64,000 nt of DNA from Streptomyces sp. NWU339 (GTDB taxonomy: Bacteria > Actinomycetota > Actinomycetes > Streptomycetales > Streptomycetaceae). The translations under genes and the position numbers were made by a program. Each line of letters starts with the position of its first letter. The stretch's first letter is position 1. Under the pieces are notes generated by a model that worked only from the letters and a program-made list of their open reading frames with translations, made no database searches and was not told where the DNA came from. The stretch is taken from contig NZ_QFRK01000012.1 of NCBI RefSeq assembly GCF_003143855.1, positions 1-64,000 of the forward strand, read 5' to 3'. Shown here one piece after another: positions 26,318 to 35,625 of the stretch.

Positions 26318-28174
26318 ATGCCAGCCACACCCACGTCCACATCTTTGACGTACCGTCCGCGCCGCAGACGCCGTACGAACCGTCTCCTGGTGACCGCCGC
26401 CGGTGTGCTCACCGTCGGCGCGCTGGCCGCGGCCACCCTGCCCGCGGAGGCGGCGAGCGCGGGTGAGAGCAAGGGCGGCACGGCGCACGGGCACGGCCAC
26501 CACACGGGCCACCCGGGCCGCTACCAGGACGTGCAGCTGCTGTCCTTCAACGACCTGCACGGCAACCTGGAGCCCCCGACGGGATCCTCGGGCCGGGTCA
26601 CCGAACTGCACCCGGACGGTACGACGACGACCGTCGACGCGGGCGGCGTGGAGTACCTCGCCACCCACCTGCGCGAGGCCCGCAAGGGCAACCGCTACTC
26701 CGTCACCGCGGCCGGTGGCGACATGGTGGGCGCGTCCCCCCTCATCTCCGGCCTCTTCCACGACGAGCCCACGATCGAGGCGCTGAACAAGCTCGACCTG
26801 GACGTCACCTCCGTCGGCAACCACGAGTTCGACGAGGGCGCCAAGGAGTTGGGCCGCCTGCAGAACGGCGGCTGCCACCCCGTCGAGGGCTGCTACACGG
26901 ACAAGAAGTTCAAGGGCGCCGACTTCCCGTACCTGGCGGCCAACGTCCTGAACGAGAAGACGGGCAAGCCCGTCCTGAAGCCGTACTGGGTGTGGAAGCA
27001 CAAGGGCGTCAAGGTCGGTTTCATCGGCGTGACGCTGGAGGCCACCCCCGACATCGTCTCGGCGGAGGGCGTGAAGGGCCTGTCCTTCAAGGACGAGGTC
27101 GAGACGATCAACAAGTACGCCAAGGAGCTCCAGCGCCAGGGCGTGAAGTCGATCGTGGCCCTGGTGCACGAGGGCGGCTTCCCCGCCTCGTCCTCCTACA
27201 ACTACGACTGCGACTCCCCGGGCGCCGGCGACGGCATCTCCGGCCCGATCGCCGACATCGCCAAGAACGTCTCGCCCCAGGTGGACGCACTGGTCACCGG
27301 TCACACCCACGCGGCGTACGTGTGCACGATCCCGGACCCGGCGGGCAAGCCCCGCATGGTCACCTCGGCCGCGTCCTTCGGCCGCCTCTACACGGACACG
27401 ACGCTGACGTACGACCGTGCGACAGGTGACATCGCCCGTACGGCCGTGAAGTCGGCGAACCACGTGGTGACGCGGGACGTCCCGAAGGCGCCGGACATGA
27501 CCCGGCTGATCGACAAGTGGAACACCCTCGCCGCCCCCATCGGCAACCGGCCGATCGGCTACATCTCCGGTGACATCGTCAAGGACGGCACCATCGAGTC
27601 CCCGCTCGGCGACCTGATCGCCGACGCCCAACTGGCGTACGGCCGGACGCTGGCCCCGGAGACCGACCTGGCCCTGATGAACCCCGGCGGCATCCGCGCT
27701 CCCCTCACCTACGCGGCGAGCGCCGCCGAGGGCGACGGCGTGGTCACCTACGCCGAGGGCTTCACCGTCCAGCCGTTCGCCAACACGGTCAACCTCCAGG
27801 ACTTCACCGGCGCGCAGCTGATCCAGGCCCTCAAGGAGCAGGTGAGCGGCGCGAACGAGGCGGCGCCGAAGATCCTCCAGATCTCCGCCGGCCTGACCTA
27901 CACCCTGGACCTGACCAGGACCGGCGCGGACCGGGTGGTCACGGACTCCATCAGGCTGAACGGCTCCGCGATCGACCCGGCCGCCACCTACCGCGTCGCC
28001 ACGAACAGCTTCCTCGCGGGCGGCGGCGACGGCTTCCCGACCCTCGGCGAGGGCACGGCCGACCTGGTCGGCGACGACGACCTGACGGCCCTGGAGCAGT
28101 ACCTGACGGCCAACTCCTCCCCCACGACCCCGCTCGCTCCGCCTGCGGCGGACCGCATCACGGTCGTGCAGTAG
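26318..28174 (+). CDS. Secreted 5'-nucleotidase
   Basis: 618 residues. A long signal peptide begins with an Arg-rich block (RPRRRRRTNR) and ends near LPAEAASA. The metallophosphatase domain shows the metal-binding series SFNDLHGNLE, GGDMVGASP, SVGNHEFDEG, VHEGG and TGHTHAAY. The C-terminal nucleotide-recognition domain has NPGGIRAPLTY. It should release phosphate from extracellular nucleotides, consistent with the surrounding phosphate genes. AGGGGGG precedes the ATG. A weak pair of 11-nt units at 26148-26169 might be a PHO box, but the match is poor. Confidence 0.93.
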   Translation: MPATPTSTSLTYRPRRRRRTNRLLVTAAGVLTVGALAAATLPAEAASAGESKGGTAHGHGHHTGHPGRYQDVQLLSFNDLHGNLEPPTGSSGRVTELHPDGTTTTVDAGGVEYLATHLREARKGNRYSVTAAGGDMVGASPLISGLFHDEPTIEALNKLDLDVTSVGNHEFDEGAKELGRLQNGGCHPVEGCYTDKKFKGADFPYLAANVLNEKTGKPVLKPYWVWKHKGVKVGFIGVTLEATPDIVSAEGVKGLSFKDEVETINKYAKELQRQGVKSIVALVHEGGFPASSSYNYDCDSPGAGDGISGPIADIAKNVSPQVDALVTGHTHAAYVCTIPDPAGKPRMVTSAASFGRLYTDTTLTYDRATGDIARTAVKSANHVVTRDVPKAPDMTRLIDKWNTLAAPIGNRPIGYISGDIVKDGTIESPLGDLIADAQLAYGRTLAPETDLALMNPGGIRAPLTYAASAAEGDGVVTYAEGFTVQPFANTVNLQDFTGAQLIQALKEQVSGANEAAPKILQISAGLTYTLDLTRTGADRVVTDSIRLNGSAIDPAATYRVATNSFLAGGGDGFPTLGEGTADLVGDDDLTALEQYLTANSSPTTPLAPPAADRITVVQ

Positions 28175-28191
28175 TCGGCGGACGGCCCTCG

Positions 28192-28248
28192 GGAGGGGCC
28201 CGGCACATCCGGCAGGCCGTACGAGGCCCATGGGTGCCGGGCCCCTCC
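28192..28248. terminator. Terminator between convergent 5'-nucleotidase and Uma2 genes
   Basis: GGAGGGGCCCGGCAC and GTGCCGGGCCCCTCC form a perfect 15-bp stem with a 27-nt loop, placed between two converging genes. Confidence 0.75.
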
Positions 28249-28261
28249 TCCCCGTTCCGGG

Positions 28262-28927
28262 TCAGGTCCGCTTGGGGCCGGTGATCGCCTCTCCGATCAC
28301 GAAGCCCGTGGCGGGGCCCTTCGGGATGTCGACATCGGTTCCGTAGGGGACCCGCACGACGCCCAGCCAGTCGGCCTTGTCGGGCCGTGGTTCGGTGAGG
28401 ACGGTGACGGTGCCCTGGGCGTCGTAGTCGTCGATGATCACGTACACGGGAATGCCGGCGCGGGCGTACTCACGGCGCTTCCCGACCCGGTCGCGGTCCT
28501 CGTGGCGCTTTCCCGGAGAGACCACCTCGACCACCAGACGAACCGCCGCCGCATCGACACCGAGCCCGTCCTCGTCCGCATACGGCTCCAGGTCCTCCGG
28601 TGCGACGAAGACATCGGGGATCCATCCCTTGTGCCGGAAGATGACATTGGCGTCCTGGTACGCCGAGTACTCGCCGTCTCCCAGGAAACGCACCAGCGCG
28701 TTGCGCAGCCGGTTGGCGATCCGGGCATGGGACAGGCGACCGGTGGGCGACACCTCGATGGCTCCCTCGATGATCTCGGCGCGGTAGCCCTCCGGGAGTT
28801 CCACAGCCTTCCATGCCTGCCACACGACCTCGTCCAGGTCGGGTCCGTTCTCGGTTTCGTTCTCCAGCCCGGCCGCGGTCCTGATCTCCGACATGGTCTC
28901 GGGCCTCTCGTGCGCAAGAGTGGTCAT
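28262..28927 (-). CDS. Uma2-family putative endonuclease
   Basis: 221 residues. Restriction-endonuclease-like (PD-(D/E)xK) Uma2/DUF820 fold: EIIEGAIEVSPTGRLSH, then IPDVFVAPEDL (metal Asp) and VRLVVEVVSPGKRHEDR (E-x-V core). The family is abundant in Streptomyces and cyanobacteria with no firm biological role. The ATG at 28927 follows GAGGAGGTGACG. The N-terminal 25 residues before the fold could be partly untranslated, since a later ATG (MSEIRTAAG) is possible. It borders a small patch of accessory genes. Confidence 0.87.
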   Translation of the reverse strand: MTTLAHERPETMSEIRTAAGLENETENGPDLDEVVWQAWKAVELPEGYRAEIIEGAIEVSPTGRLSHARIANRLRNALVRFLGDGEYSAYQDANVIFRHKGWIPDVFVAPEDLEPYADEDGLGVDAAAVRLVVEVVSPGKRHEDRDRVGKRREYARAGIPVYVIIDDYDAQGTVTVLTEPRPDKADWLGVVRVPYGTDVDIPKGPATGFVIGEAITGPKRT

Positions 28928-29093
28928 GGTGGCGTCACCTCCTCAAGTGTGGGCTGGGCGTGCTCAGGGCACAAGCAACGCGATCACGGTAGGCGCGGCG
29001 GTACGGCTGACCAGGAAAACGGCTCCGGCTCACTCGATCGGATGAGGAAGACGCCCGGCCGGGCCGACCGTGCGCACGCCCGGCGCGTGCCCG

Positions 29094-29294
29094 TCACGTC
29101 GAGGCGGTGTCTCCCGCTCCGGGCCACACGACCGCCTGCGCGACGATCACCCGGTCGCCGTTGAACGTGACCGACGGCCCTTCGTGGAGTCGGTAACCCA
29201 TCGCCAGGGCCTCGCTCACACGACGGCAGAACGCCACGTCGTCAGGACCGGTCAGCACGCGGTAGACAGGCAGGCCGTTCGGGGGTGTCTTCAT
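29094..29294 (-). CDS. DUF1737-family small protein
   Basis: 66 residues. YRVLTGPDDVAFCRRVSEAL followed by GYRLHEGPSV and RVIVAQAVVWP is the DUF1737 pattern. Function is not known. It stands alone between Uma2 and the toxin-antitoxin-like pair, all leftward. Confidence 0.75.
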   Translation of the reverse strand: MKTPPNGLPVYRVLTGPDDVAFCRRVSEALAMGYRLHEGPSVTFNGDRVIVAQAVVWPGAGDTAST

Positions 29295-29324
29295 GATCCC
29301 AGCGTGTCACACGCGTCCTCGGTG

Positions 29325-29564
29325 TCAGAGGGCCACGAGGTCGATGACGTTGATGACGACGTGGCGGTTGGACACGACGTAGGTGACGAAGCCGCCCTGG
29401 AAGCCCGCGGACCAGCTGTTGTCACGGTTGCTGAGCGCCGGCGGACCGAACGGGTTGAGGGTGAGCAGCTTCTCGAGGTTCTCGAGCGACGTCCGTTGGG
29501 ATTCCGGTAACGCGGCCTTTCGCGCCGCCGCGCGGTCCACGTACCGGATGGAGTATGCGCTCAC
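29325..29564 (-). CDS. Possible RelE/ParE-like toxin partner
   Basis: 79 residues, basic N-terminus (YSIRYVDRAAARKAALP) and C-terminal strands GFVTYVVSNRHVVINVIDLV, which resemble the compact beta-sheet of RelE/ParE toxins. GTG start overlaps the stop of the upstream gene in GTGA, the tight coupling usual for toxin-antitoxin pairs. The family assignment comes from size, fold pattern and coupling only. Confidence 0.5.
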   Translation of the reverse strand: MSAYSIRYVDRAAARKAALPESQRTSLENLEKLLTLNPFGPPALSNRDNSWSAGFQGGFVTYVVSNRHVVINVIDLVAL

Positions 29565-29887
29565 CGGCGTCCGCCCGCCTCGACGGGTCGGCCGGCCGCG
29601 TCATAGCCGTGGCCCTGCGCGTCGCGGAACACGAGGCCGTCGGTGTCGTCCTCCGTCATGCGCTTGACGGTCTGTTCGACGTCGTCGAGGTAGCCCGGTG
29701 TGGCGCAGGCGCAGGCGAAGGGGAACCACTTGTCGACCACGGCGTCGAGCGCCGACTGGTCGAAGTCGGCGGCGGCGCTCAGCCACTCCTGCTCGAAGGC
29801 CTGCAACCAGTCCCGGCGCCGTTGCAGGGCCGCTCGGATCGCTTCGGGTGTCCTTTCGCAGGAGTTCGGATCCACCTCGTGGGCCAT
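29561..29887 (-). CDS. DUF6247-like protein, possible antitoxin partner
   Basis: 108 residues. CERTPEAIRAALQRRRDWLQ then EWLSAAADFDQSALDAVVDK and a Trp (WFPFA) match the DUF6247-type helical proteins that in Streptomyces precede small RelE-like genes. The C-terminal 40 residues (YLDDVEQTVKRM onward) are less typical. ATG 29887 follows GAGGAGCC. Encodes the first gene of a two-gene unit with the next entry. Confidence 0.55.
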   Translation of the reverse strand: MAHEVDPNSCERTPEAIRAALQRRRDWLQAFEQEWLSAAADFDQSALDAVVDKWFPFACACATPGYLDDVEQTVKRMTEDDTDGLVFRDAQGHGYDAAGRPVEAGGRR

Positions 29888-30167
29888 GGTCGGCTCCTCA
29901 TCTCCGGCCGGGGTGTGACGTGGGGGCCGGAGGTCCACGGTAGAACGCGGGAGATACCGGACGGGGGTGGTTGGGTGTGTCACCTGCCACCACCCGCCCC
30001 GATGCGTTCCCCCCGGCTGACCGCGACCCGCAGGACGTCGTCCAGGGACTCCGTCGCCCCGGTGAGCGCGAAGCGCACCGCCCGCTCACCGGCCTTCAGG
30101 TCGCCGAGCACGGCCCTGGCACCCGCGAGCACCTGCTCACCCGAGTCCAACTGGGCCGCCTCGATAG

Positions 30168-30476
30168 GTCGACGAACGCCTCGATGCGGCGCTACGACTG
30201 AACGCCCTCGGCACCCTGACGCCGGACCAGCGACTGCTGCGCGTGCTCCTGGAGGACAACCAGTCAGCCTTCGAACAGGCTCTGGCGCATCGTCTGGCCC
30301 AGCACCGGGAGAGCGCACCGCCCGATGCGGCGCTCCGCAGCCTGCTTCCGCAGAAGATCATCGCCCTGGCCGCACTGGCAGTCCAGGTACACGGCTGGGA
30401 CTTGCGCGTCCGGTCCGCCTACCTGCCGCCCGCCTTGCTCAATGCCCCGGAAGGCGCTCCGTCAGTCAGTAGGTGA
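30168..30476 (+). pseudogene. 5'-truncated Imm49-family immunity gene remnant
   Basis: The frame gives AFEQALAHRLAQHRE, then KIIALAALAVQVHGWDLRVR and SAYLPPALLN. This is the C-terminal pattern of Imm49 immunity proteins, which end with an ALA-rich helix and a SxYLP..LL motif. Coding composition extends back to 30168, where a TAG (30165-30167) stops the frame without any start codon, so about two thirds of the protein is missing. Minus-strand frame 29980-30160 (IEAAQLDSGEQVLAGARAVL) also looks coding and may be debris of another gene. Confidence 0.5.
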
Positions 30477-30690
30477 ATCCGCGTCCCGACCCCGTTCGGG
30501 CGGAGGTTCCGGGTGGGACTTCGACCGCCGGCCGGCTCGCTTGTCCCGCTTGCGCGGTTGTCGCTCGGGGTGCGTGATACGGACGCCGACGCGTGGGGCC
30601 TGTTCCGCGAACTCTCGCGGTGTCCGAGCCCGGCGGAGCGGGAAGAGGGCCCCGCGAAGCCGTGACCGCCCGGCTCGCGGCCTTGTCCCG

Positions 30691-32145
30691 TCACGGCACC
30701 TCGGGTGGTGGGGTGGGGGCGCCGGGGAGGCGGATCGTGGCGGTCGTGCCGCCGCCGTCCGCGCGGGTCAGGGTGACCTCGCCGCCCGCCTGCTGGACCG
30801 TGCGGGCCACGATGGACAGACCGAGGCCCGAGCCGGGGAGGGCGCGGGCGGTGGGGGAGCGCCAGAAGCGGTCGAAGACGTAGGGGAGTTCGTCGGCGGC
30901 GATGCCGGGGCCGTGGTCGCGGACGCTGAGGACGCCGTCGGTGAGCCGTACGTCGATCGTGGCGCCCTCCGGGCTGAACTTCACCGCGTTGTCCAGGATG
31001 TTGACCAGGGCCCGCTCCAGCGCGGAGGGCTCCGCGCGTACGTACCAGGGCCGGAGGTCTGCCGTGATGGTCAGCTCCGGGCCGCGCAGCCGGGCGCGGC
31101 GCAGCGCCGACTCCACGACGTCCTGCCAGGCGACGATCTGTGCACGGCCCTCGTGCTGGCCGGTGTCCGGCCGGGACAGCTCCTGCAGGTCGCCGATGAG
31201 CGCCGCCAGTTCCGTCATCTGCGCCTTGACCGAGGCGAGCAGCGCCTTGCGGTCCTCGGCGGGGAGCGGGCGGCCCGTCTCCTCGCTGCGGGTGAGGAGT
31301 TCGATGTTGGTACGGAGGGAGGTGAGCGGGGTGCGCAGCTCGTGGCCGGCGTCCGCGATGAGCTGCTGCTGCAGGTCGCGGGAGCTGGCCAGGGCGGACG
31401 TCATCGAGTTGAAGGAGCGGGAGAGGCGGGCGACCTCGTCCTCGGAGTCGTCCTCCACGGGGATGCGGACGCCCAGGTCCTCGGTGCGCGCCACGTGCTC
31501 CACGGCCTCGGTGAGCTTGTCGACGGGACGCAGACCGGCGCGGGCGACCGCGAGCCCCGCCGCGGCCGCGCCGAGCACTCCGACGCCGGAGACGAGGAGC
31601 AGTATCAGCGCGAGGTCGTTGAGCGTCGACTGGGTGCTGTCGAGAGGAACGGCGGCGACATAGGCGTAGTCATTGGCCGTGCCCCGGCCCAGGGGGATCT
31701 TGACGGTGACCGCGGTGGTCAGCACGCGTACCTGGTCACCGTTGCTGTCGACGCCGTTGCGGAACCGTGCGGAGTCGGGGTCCGGGTTCTTCGCCACGTC
31801 CTTGTCGCCGCCGGTGACCTTGACCGCGGCCGAGGCGAAAGGCAGCAGGCAAACGGTGCCGTCCGTTCTCACCAACTGGCCGTAACTCCCGCTCTGCGGG
31901 CCGATGGCGTCCGTCCACGAAGGTGTCTGGCTACAGGTGTCGACGATTCTGTCGAGCTGGTTCTTGTCCAACGCGACGACCGACGACTGCAGGTCGCCGT
32001 CGAGCTCCGCGTACAGCTTCCCCTGCACGATGAACCAGCACGTCACCGACACCGCCGCCACCGCGAACGCCACCGCCGCCGCCACCAGCAGCGACAGCCG
32101 CGCCCGGATGGGCAGCGCGCGGAACCGGCGGGCCAGAGCCGTCAC
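30691..32145 (-). CDS. Membrane sensor histidine kinase
   Basis: 484 residues. Two membrane helices (about 17-38 and 168-190) flank an extracytoplasmic sensor domain of about 130 residues. A HAMP segment follows, then HisKA with the phosphorylated His in ADAGHELRTPLTSLRTN, N box ILDNAVKFSP, G1 DHGPGIAADE and G2 GSGLGLSIV. Orthodox OmpR-type kinase. Its GTG start overlaps the regulator stop (GTGA), so the two are translated together. The signal is unknown. The sequence from 30477 to 30690 holds nothing recognised. Confidence 0.94.
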   Translation of the reverse strand: MTALARRFRALPIRARLSLLVAAAVAFAVAAVSVTCWFIVQGKLYAELDGDLQSSVVALDKNQLDRIVDTCSQTPSWTDAIGPQSGSYGQLVRTDGTVCLLPFASAAVKVTGGDKDVAKNPDPDSARFRNGVDSNGDQVRVLTTAVTVKIPLGRGTANDYAYVAAVPLDSTQSTLNDLALILLLVSGVGVLGAAAAGLAVARAGLRPVDKLTEAVEHVARTEDLGVRIPVEDDSEDEVARLSRSFNSMTSALASSRDLQQQLIADAGHELRTPLTSLRTNIELLTRSEETGRPLPAEDRKALLASVKAQMTELAALIGDLQELSRPDTGQHEGRAQIVAWQDVVESALRRARLRGPELTITADLRPWYVRAEPSALERALVNILDNAVKFSPEGATIDVRLTDGVLSVRDHGPGIAADELPYVFDRFWRSPTARALPGSGLGLSIVARTVQQAGGEVTLTRADGGGTTATIRLPGAPTPPPEVP

Positions 32146-32882
32146 TCCGCGCCGTCCTGCCGCAGGGCGTAGCCGACGCCCCGCACCGTGTGCACCAGGC
32201 GCGGTTCGCCGCCGGCCTCGGTCTTGCGGCGCAGGTACATGACGTACACGTCGAGGGAGTTCGACGACGGCTCGAAGTCGAAACCCCAGACCGCCTTCAG
32301 GATCTGCTCACGCGTGAGCACCTGGCGCGGGTGCGCCATGAACATCTCCAGCAGCGTGAACTCCGTACGGGTCAGCTCCACCCGTCGCGTGCCCCGCGTC
32401 ACCTCGCGGGTCGCCAGGTCCATGCGCAGGTCGGCGAAGGCCAGGACGTCGTTCTCCTCCGCGGCGCCGGCCACGGCCGCGGCGTACGAGCTGCGGCGCA
32501 GCAGCGCGCGGATACGGGCGAACAGCTCGTCCAGCTCGAACGGCTTGACCAGGTAGTCGTCCGCCCCGGCGTCCAGCCCGGTCACCCGGTCGCCGACCGT
32601 GTCCCGGGCGGTCAGCATCAGGATGGGGGTGGTGTCGCCGGTGGCCCGGATGCGGCGGGCGGCGGTCAGGCCGTCCATCCGGGGCATCTGGATGTCGAGG
32701 ACGACCAGGTCGGGCCGGTGGGCCGCGGCTTTCTCCAGGGCGTCCGCACCGTCGACGGCGACCTCGGTGCCGTATCCCTCGAAGGCCAGGCTGCGCTGGA
32801 GCGCTTCGCGCACCGCCGGCTCGTCGTCGACGATCAGGATGCGCTGGGGGTCGCGGTCACGGTCGCCGTCTGCGGGGCTCAT
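32142..32882 (-). CDS. OmpR-family response regulator
   Basis: 246 residues. Receiver domain with acidic pocket IVDDEPAVREAL, phospho-acceptor Asp in LVVLDIQMPRMDG, Thr in LMLTARDT and Lys in DYLVKPFELDEL. The winged-helix DNA-binding domain reads RRVELTRTEFTLLEMFMAHP to YVMYLRRKTE. First gene of the two-component operon. Confidence 0.95.
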   Translation of the reverse strand: MSPADGDRDRDPQRILIVDDEPAVREALQRSLAFEGYGTEVAVDGADALEKAAAHRPDLVVLDIQMPRMDGLTAARRIRATGDTTPILMLTARDTVGDRVTGLDAGADDYLVKPFELDELFARIRALLRRSSYAAAVAGAAEENDVLAFADLRMDLATREVTRGTRRVELTRTEFTLLEMFMAHPRQVLTREQILKAVWGFDFEPSSNSLDVYVMYLRRKTEAGGEPRLVHTVRGVGYALRQDGAE

Positions 32883-33030
32883 GGGGTCGGGGTTCCTCTG
32901 GTCTGCCGGGGTGTCGGGCCGGCGGTGTGTCGGGCTGCTGGTCTGCTGGACTGGGGGGAACGCGGGGCTGGGAGCTCGAACTCTCAGGATCCCAGGCTCG
33001 CACGAGTGCCCGGGGCGCGTGCGCCGCGGA

Positions 33031-33231
33031 TCAGCCGCGCGCGGTGCGGCGGTGTCCGTGCCCGTTGGCAGTCCTGCGGCGGGTCGTGGCCGGGGCGACC
33101 TCCGGCTCCGGGGCCCGCCGTACCGGGGTGGGCAGCTCGGCCGCGACCTCCAGCGCGAGGGCGAGACCGGCCGGGTCGGCGCCGGGGACCTCGTGGGTGA
33201 CCCGCTTGATCTGCTTGGCCTGTGTGATCAT
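33031..33231 (-). CDS. Small protein of unknown function
   Basis: 66 residues, MITQAKQIKRVTHEVPGADP followed by an Arg/Pro/Ala-rich tail. No known domain. It is kept because ATG 33231 is preceded by GAGGAGCC at correct spacing and it fills the gap between the protease gene and the two-component genes in the same direction. Confidence 0.55.
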   Translation of the reverse strand: MITQAKQIKRVTHEVPGADPAGLALALEVAAELPTPVRRAPEPEVAPATTRRRTANGHGHRRTARG

Positions 33232-33300
33232 TTCGGGCTCCTCGGGTGGGAACCGAATCGGATCGGTGCGTACCGCGTGCGGCGGTGGTTCGCGGCGCCG

Positions 33301-34332
33301 TCAGTTCATGGCGCCGGACCGCAGGGCCGGGAGGTCCGCCTTGACCGTGTTGACCGGGATGGCGAAGCCCAGGCCCACGCTGCCGGCGTCGGACGAGGAG
33401 GAGCCGCTGCCGCTCGGCGCGTACATCGCGGAGTTGATGCCGATGATGGCGCCGTTCATGTCGATCAGCGCGCCGCCGGAGTTCCCGGGGTTCAGGGACG
33501 CGTCGGTCTGGATCGCCTTGTACGTCGTCGTGGACCCGCCGGTGTCGCCGTTGAACTGCTGCCCGCCGAACCCGAAGGGCCAGCCGCCCTGCTGTCCCTG
33601 CTGTTGCTGACCCTGGCTCCCGTCGGTGGAGACGGTCACGTCACGGTTGAGCGCCGAGACGATGCCGCTGGTGACGGTGCCGGTCAGGCCCTCGGGGGAG
33701 CCGATCGCCACGACCTCGTCGCCGACCTGTACGCGGTCGGAGTCGCCGAGGGTGGCCGGTTTCAGGTTCGAGGCGTCGTTCAGCTTGATCAGCGCGAGGT
33801 CCTTCGAGCTCTCCGTGCCGACGAGGTCCGCGGTGTACGTCGTGCCGTCGCTGGTCCGCACCTTGATCGAGGAGGCACCGGCGACGACGTGGTTGTTGGT
33901 GATGATCTCGCCGTCCTTGGTGATGATCACACCGGAGCCGGTGGACGATCCGGCGTTGGAGGTGGCGTTGATCTCGACGATGCTCGGGCTGACCGTCTTG
34001 GCGACGCCGGAGACCGTGCCCTTCTGACCGGTCGGCACCACGGGGGCGCTGCTCGCGCTCGACGAGGCGACGGTGCCGTTGCCGGTCAGCTCCTGGATGC
34101 CGTAGGCGGTGGCGCCGCCCACGGCCGCCGCCACGATCGCCACGGCGGCGAGCAGGGCGGCCGGGCCCCGGTTCCTCTTCCGGCGGGGTCCGGCGGTGCC
34201 GGCGGCGACCGGATGCCCCGGCGCGAACACCGGCGGGGGCGGCCACTCGGGGTTCACCGAGGAGGAGGAGTGCTGCGGGCCGCTCGCGTGCGGGTTCTCG
34301 TGCTCGCCGCTGCGGCGAGAGGATTCGGTCAT
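33301..34332 (-). CDS. Membrane-anchored trypsin-like serine protease (HtrA-like without PDZ)
   Basis: 343 residues. A cytoplasmic Pro/Ser-rich head, one membrane helix (about 55-77), then a DegP-type protease domain outside the cell. Catalytic triad: His in ITNNHVVAG, Asp in SSKDLALIKL and Ser in NPGNSGGALIDM. A Gln/Gly-rich loop (QGQQQQGQQGG) is inserted before the serine motif, and there is no PDZ domain. Likely handles misfolded surface proteins or performs a regulated cleavage. ATG 34332 follows GGGAGG. Next to the two-component system, whose regulon may include it. Confidence 0.92.
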   Translation of the reverse strand: MTESSRRSGEHENPHASGPQHSSSSVNPEWPPPPVFAPGHPVAAGTAGPRRKRNRGPAALLAAVAIVAAAVGGATAYGIQELTGNGTVASSSASSAPVVPTGQKGTVSGVAKTVSPSIVEINATSNAGSSTGSGVIITKDGEIITNNHVVAGASSIKVRTSDGTTYTADLVGTESSKDLALIKLNDASNLKPATLGDSDRVQVGDEVVAIGSPEGLTGTVTSGIVSALNRDVTVSTDGSQGQQQQGQQGGWPFGFGGQQFNGDTGGSTTTYKAIQTDASLNPGNSGGALIDMNGAIIGINSAMYAPSGSGSSSSDAGSVGLGFAIPVNTVKADLPALRSGAMN

Positions 34333-34485
34333 GTCAACGAGCCTCCCGTCCGACCATGAGAGCACCCTGAGTGCCCGCTGAGAAGTCCGACAGAACATCG
34401 TATGCCCGATATAAAGATATCCCCGGCGGCCCGGTCAGTGGCCCAGTCGCCGGCCCGGGCAGTGGTCCAGTCGGCGGTCCGACCG

Positions 34486-35508
34486 CTACGCGCAGCCGCA
34501 GGAGCGGCGGACCACCAGTCCGGACGGGAAGACCTTCAGCCGCTCGCGCTGCGAGCCGGCCACCCGCAGCCCGTCGTCGAGGACGAGGTCGACCGCCGCG
34601 CGGGCCATCGCCGAACGGTCGGAGGCGACCGTGGTCATCGGCGGATCGGTGAGCGCCGCCTCCTTGATGTCGTCGAACCCGACGACCGCGAGCTCGCCGG
34701 GCACGTCGATGCGCAGCTCGCGCGCCGCGCGCAGCACGCCGATCGCCTGGTCGTCGGTGGAGCAGAAGATCGCGGGCGGGCGGTTCGGCCCGGAGAGGAT
34801 GTCGAGCCCGACGCGATAGGCGTCGTAGCGGTTGTACGGGGCCTCGAAGAGGCGGCCCTCGGTCGGGATGCCGGCCTCTTTCATCGCCCGCCGCCAGCCC
34901 TCGACGTGGTCGGAGACCGGGTCGCCGACGGCGGGGGTCTCCGCGGTGCCGCCGACGCAGGCCACGTACTCGTAGCCGTGTTCCAGCAGGTGGCGGACGG
35001 CGAGCTGGGCGCCGCCGAGGTCGTCGGTGACGACGGCGACGTCGTCGATGGCCTCGGGGCGCTCGTGCAGCAGGACGACCCGGGCGTCCCAGGCGTCTAT
35101 CTCCGCGGCGGCGAGGTCGTTGAGCGCGTGGCTGACCAGGATCAGCCCGGAGACGCGCATCCCCAGGAACGCCCGCAGGTAGTGGACCTCGCGTTCGCCG
35201 ATGTAGTCGGAGTTCCCGACGAGCACCATCTTCCCGCGCTCGGCCGCGGCCTGTTCGACCGCGTGCGCCATCTCCCCGAAGAAGGGCTGGCGCGCGTCCG
35301 GGACGATCAGGCCTATCAGGTCCGTGCGCCGTGACGCCATCGCCTGGGCGACCCGGTCGGGCCGGTACCCCAGCTCCTTGATCGCGGCGAGTACGCGTTC
35401 GCGTGTGGCCGGGGCGACCGGCCGGGGTCCGTTGTTGATGACATAGCTGACGACGGCGGTGGAGGTACCCGCCAGCCGCGCCACGTCATCCCTTGTCACC
35501 TTGGCCAC
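34486..35508 (-). CDS. LacI-family transcriptional regulator
   Basis: 340 residues. The N-terminal LacI helix-turn-helix (VTRDDVARLAGTSTAVVSYV) and hinge (ERVLAAIKELGYRPDRVAQA) precede a periplasmic-binding-protein-like effector domain with GLIVPDARQPFFGEM and the end motif of the dimer interface. Effector and targets unknown. There is no sugar operon adjacent. GTG start. Confidence 0.93.
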   Translation of the reverse strand: MAKVTRDDVARLAGTSTAVVSYVINNGPRPVAPATRERVLAAIKELGYRPDRVAQAMASRRTDLIGLIVPDARQPFFGEMAHAVEQAAAERGKMVLVGNSDYIGEREVHYLRAFLGMRVSGLILVSHALNDLAAAEIDAWDARVVLLHERPEAIDDVAVVTDDLGGAQLAVRHLLEHGYEYVACVGGTAETPAVGDPVSDHVEGWRRAMKEAGIPTEGRLFEAPYNRYDAYRVGLDILSGPNRPPAIFCSTDDQAIGVLRAARELRIDVPGELAVVGFDDIKEAALTDPPMTTVASDRSAMARAAVDLVLDDGLRVAGSQRERLKVFPSGLVVRRSCGCA

Positions 35509-35625
35509 GCGCGGAGTCTACGCGGATATAACCGGTCCTGGCAGAGCAAGAAGGAGTCTGTGAACAGCGGAGAACGGCGGGGAAGGGCGGGAAAACGGCG
35601 CGTGCCCGCGAACGCGCGCGAAATC

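Noticed and set aside
25295..28231. Minus-strand 978-codon open frame
   Set aside because: It spans the complete 5'-nucleotidase gene in antisense and then part of mshD in another frame, so it is a shadow.
29980..30318. Minus-strand frame with protein-like segment IEAAQLDSGEQVLAGARAVL
   Set aside because: Possible debris of a gene, but no family, start codon or ribosome site is apparent. Mentioned with the Imm49 remnant only.
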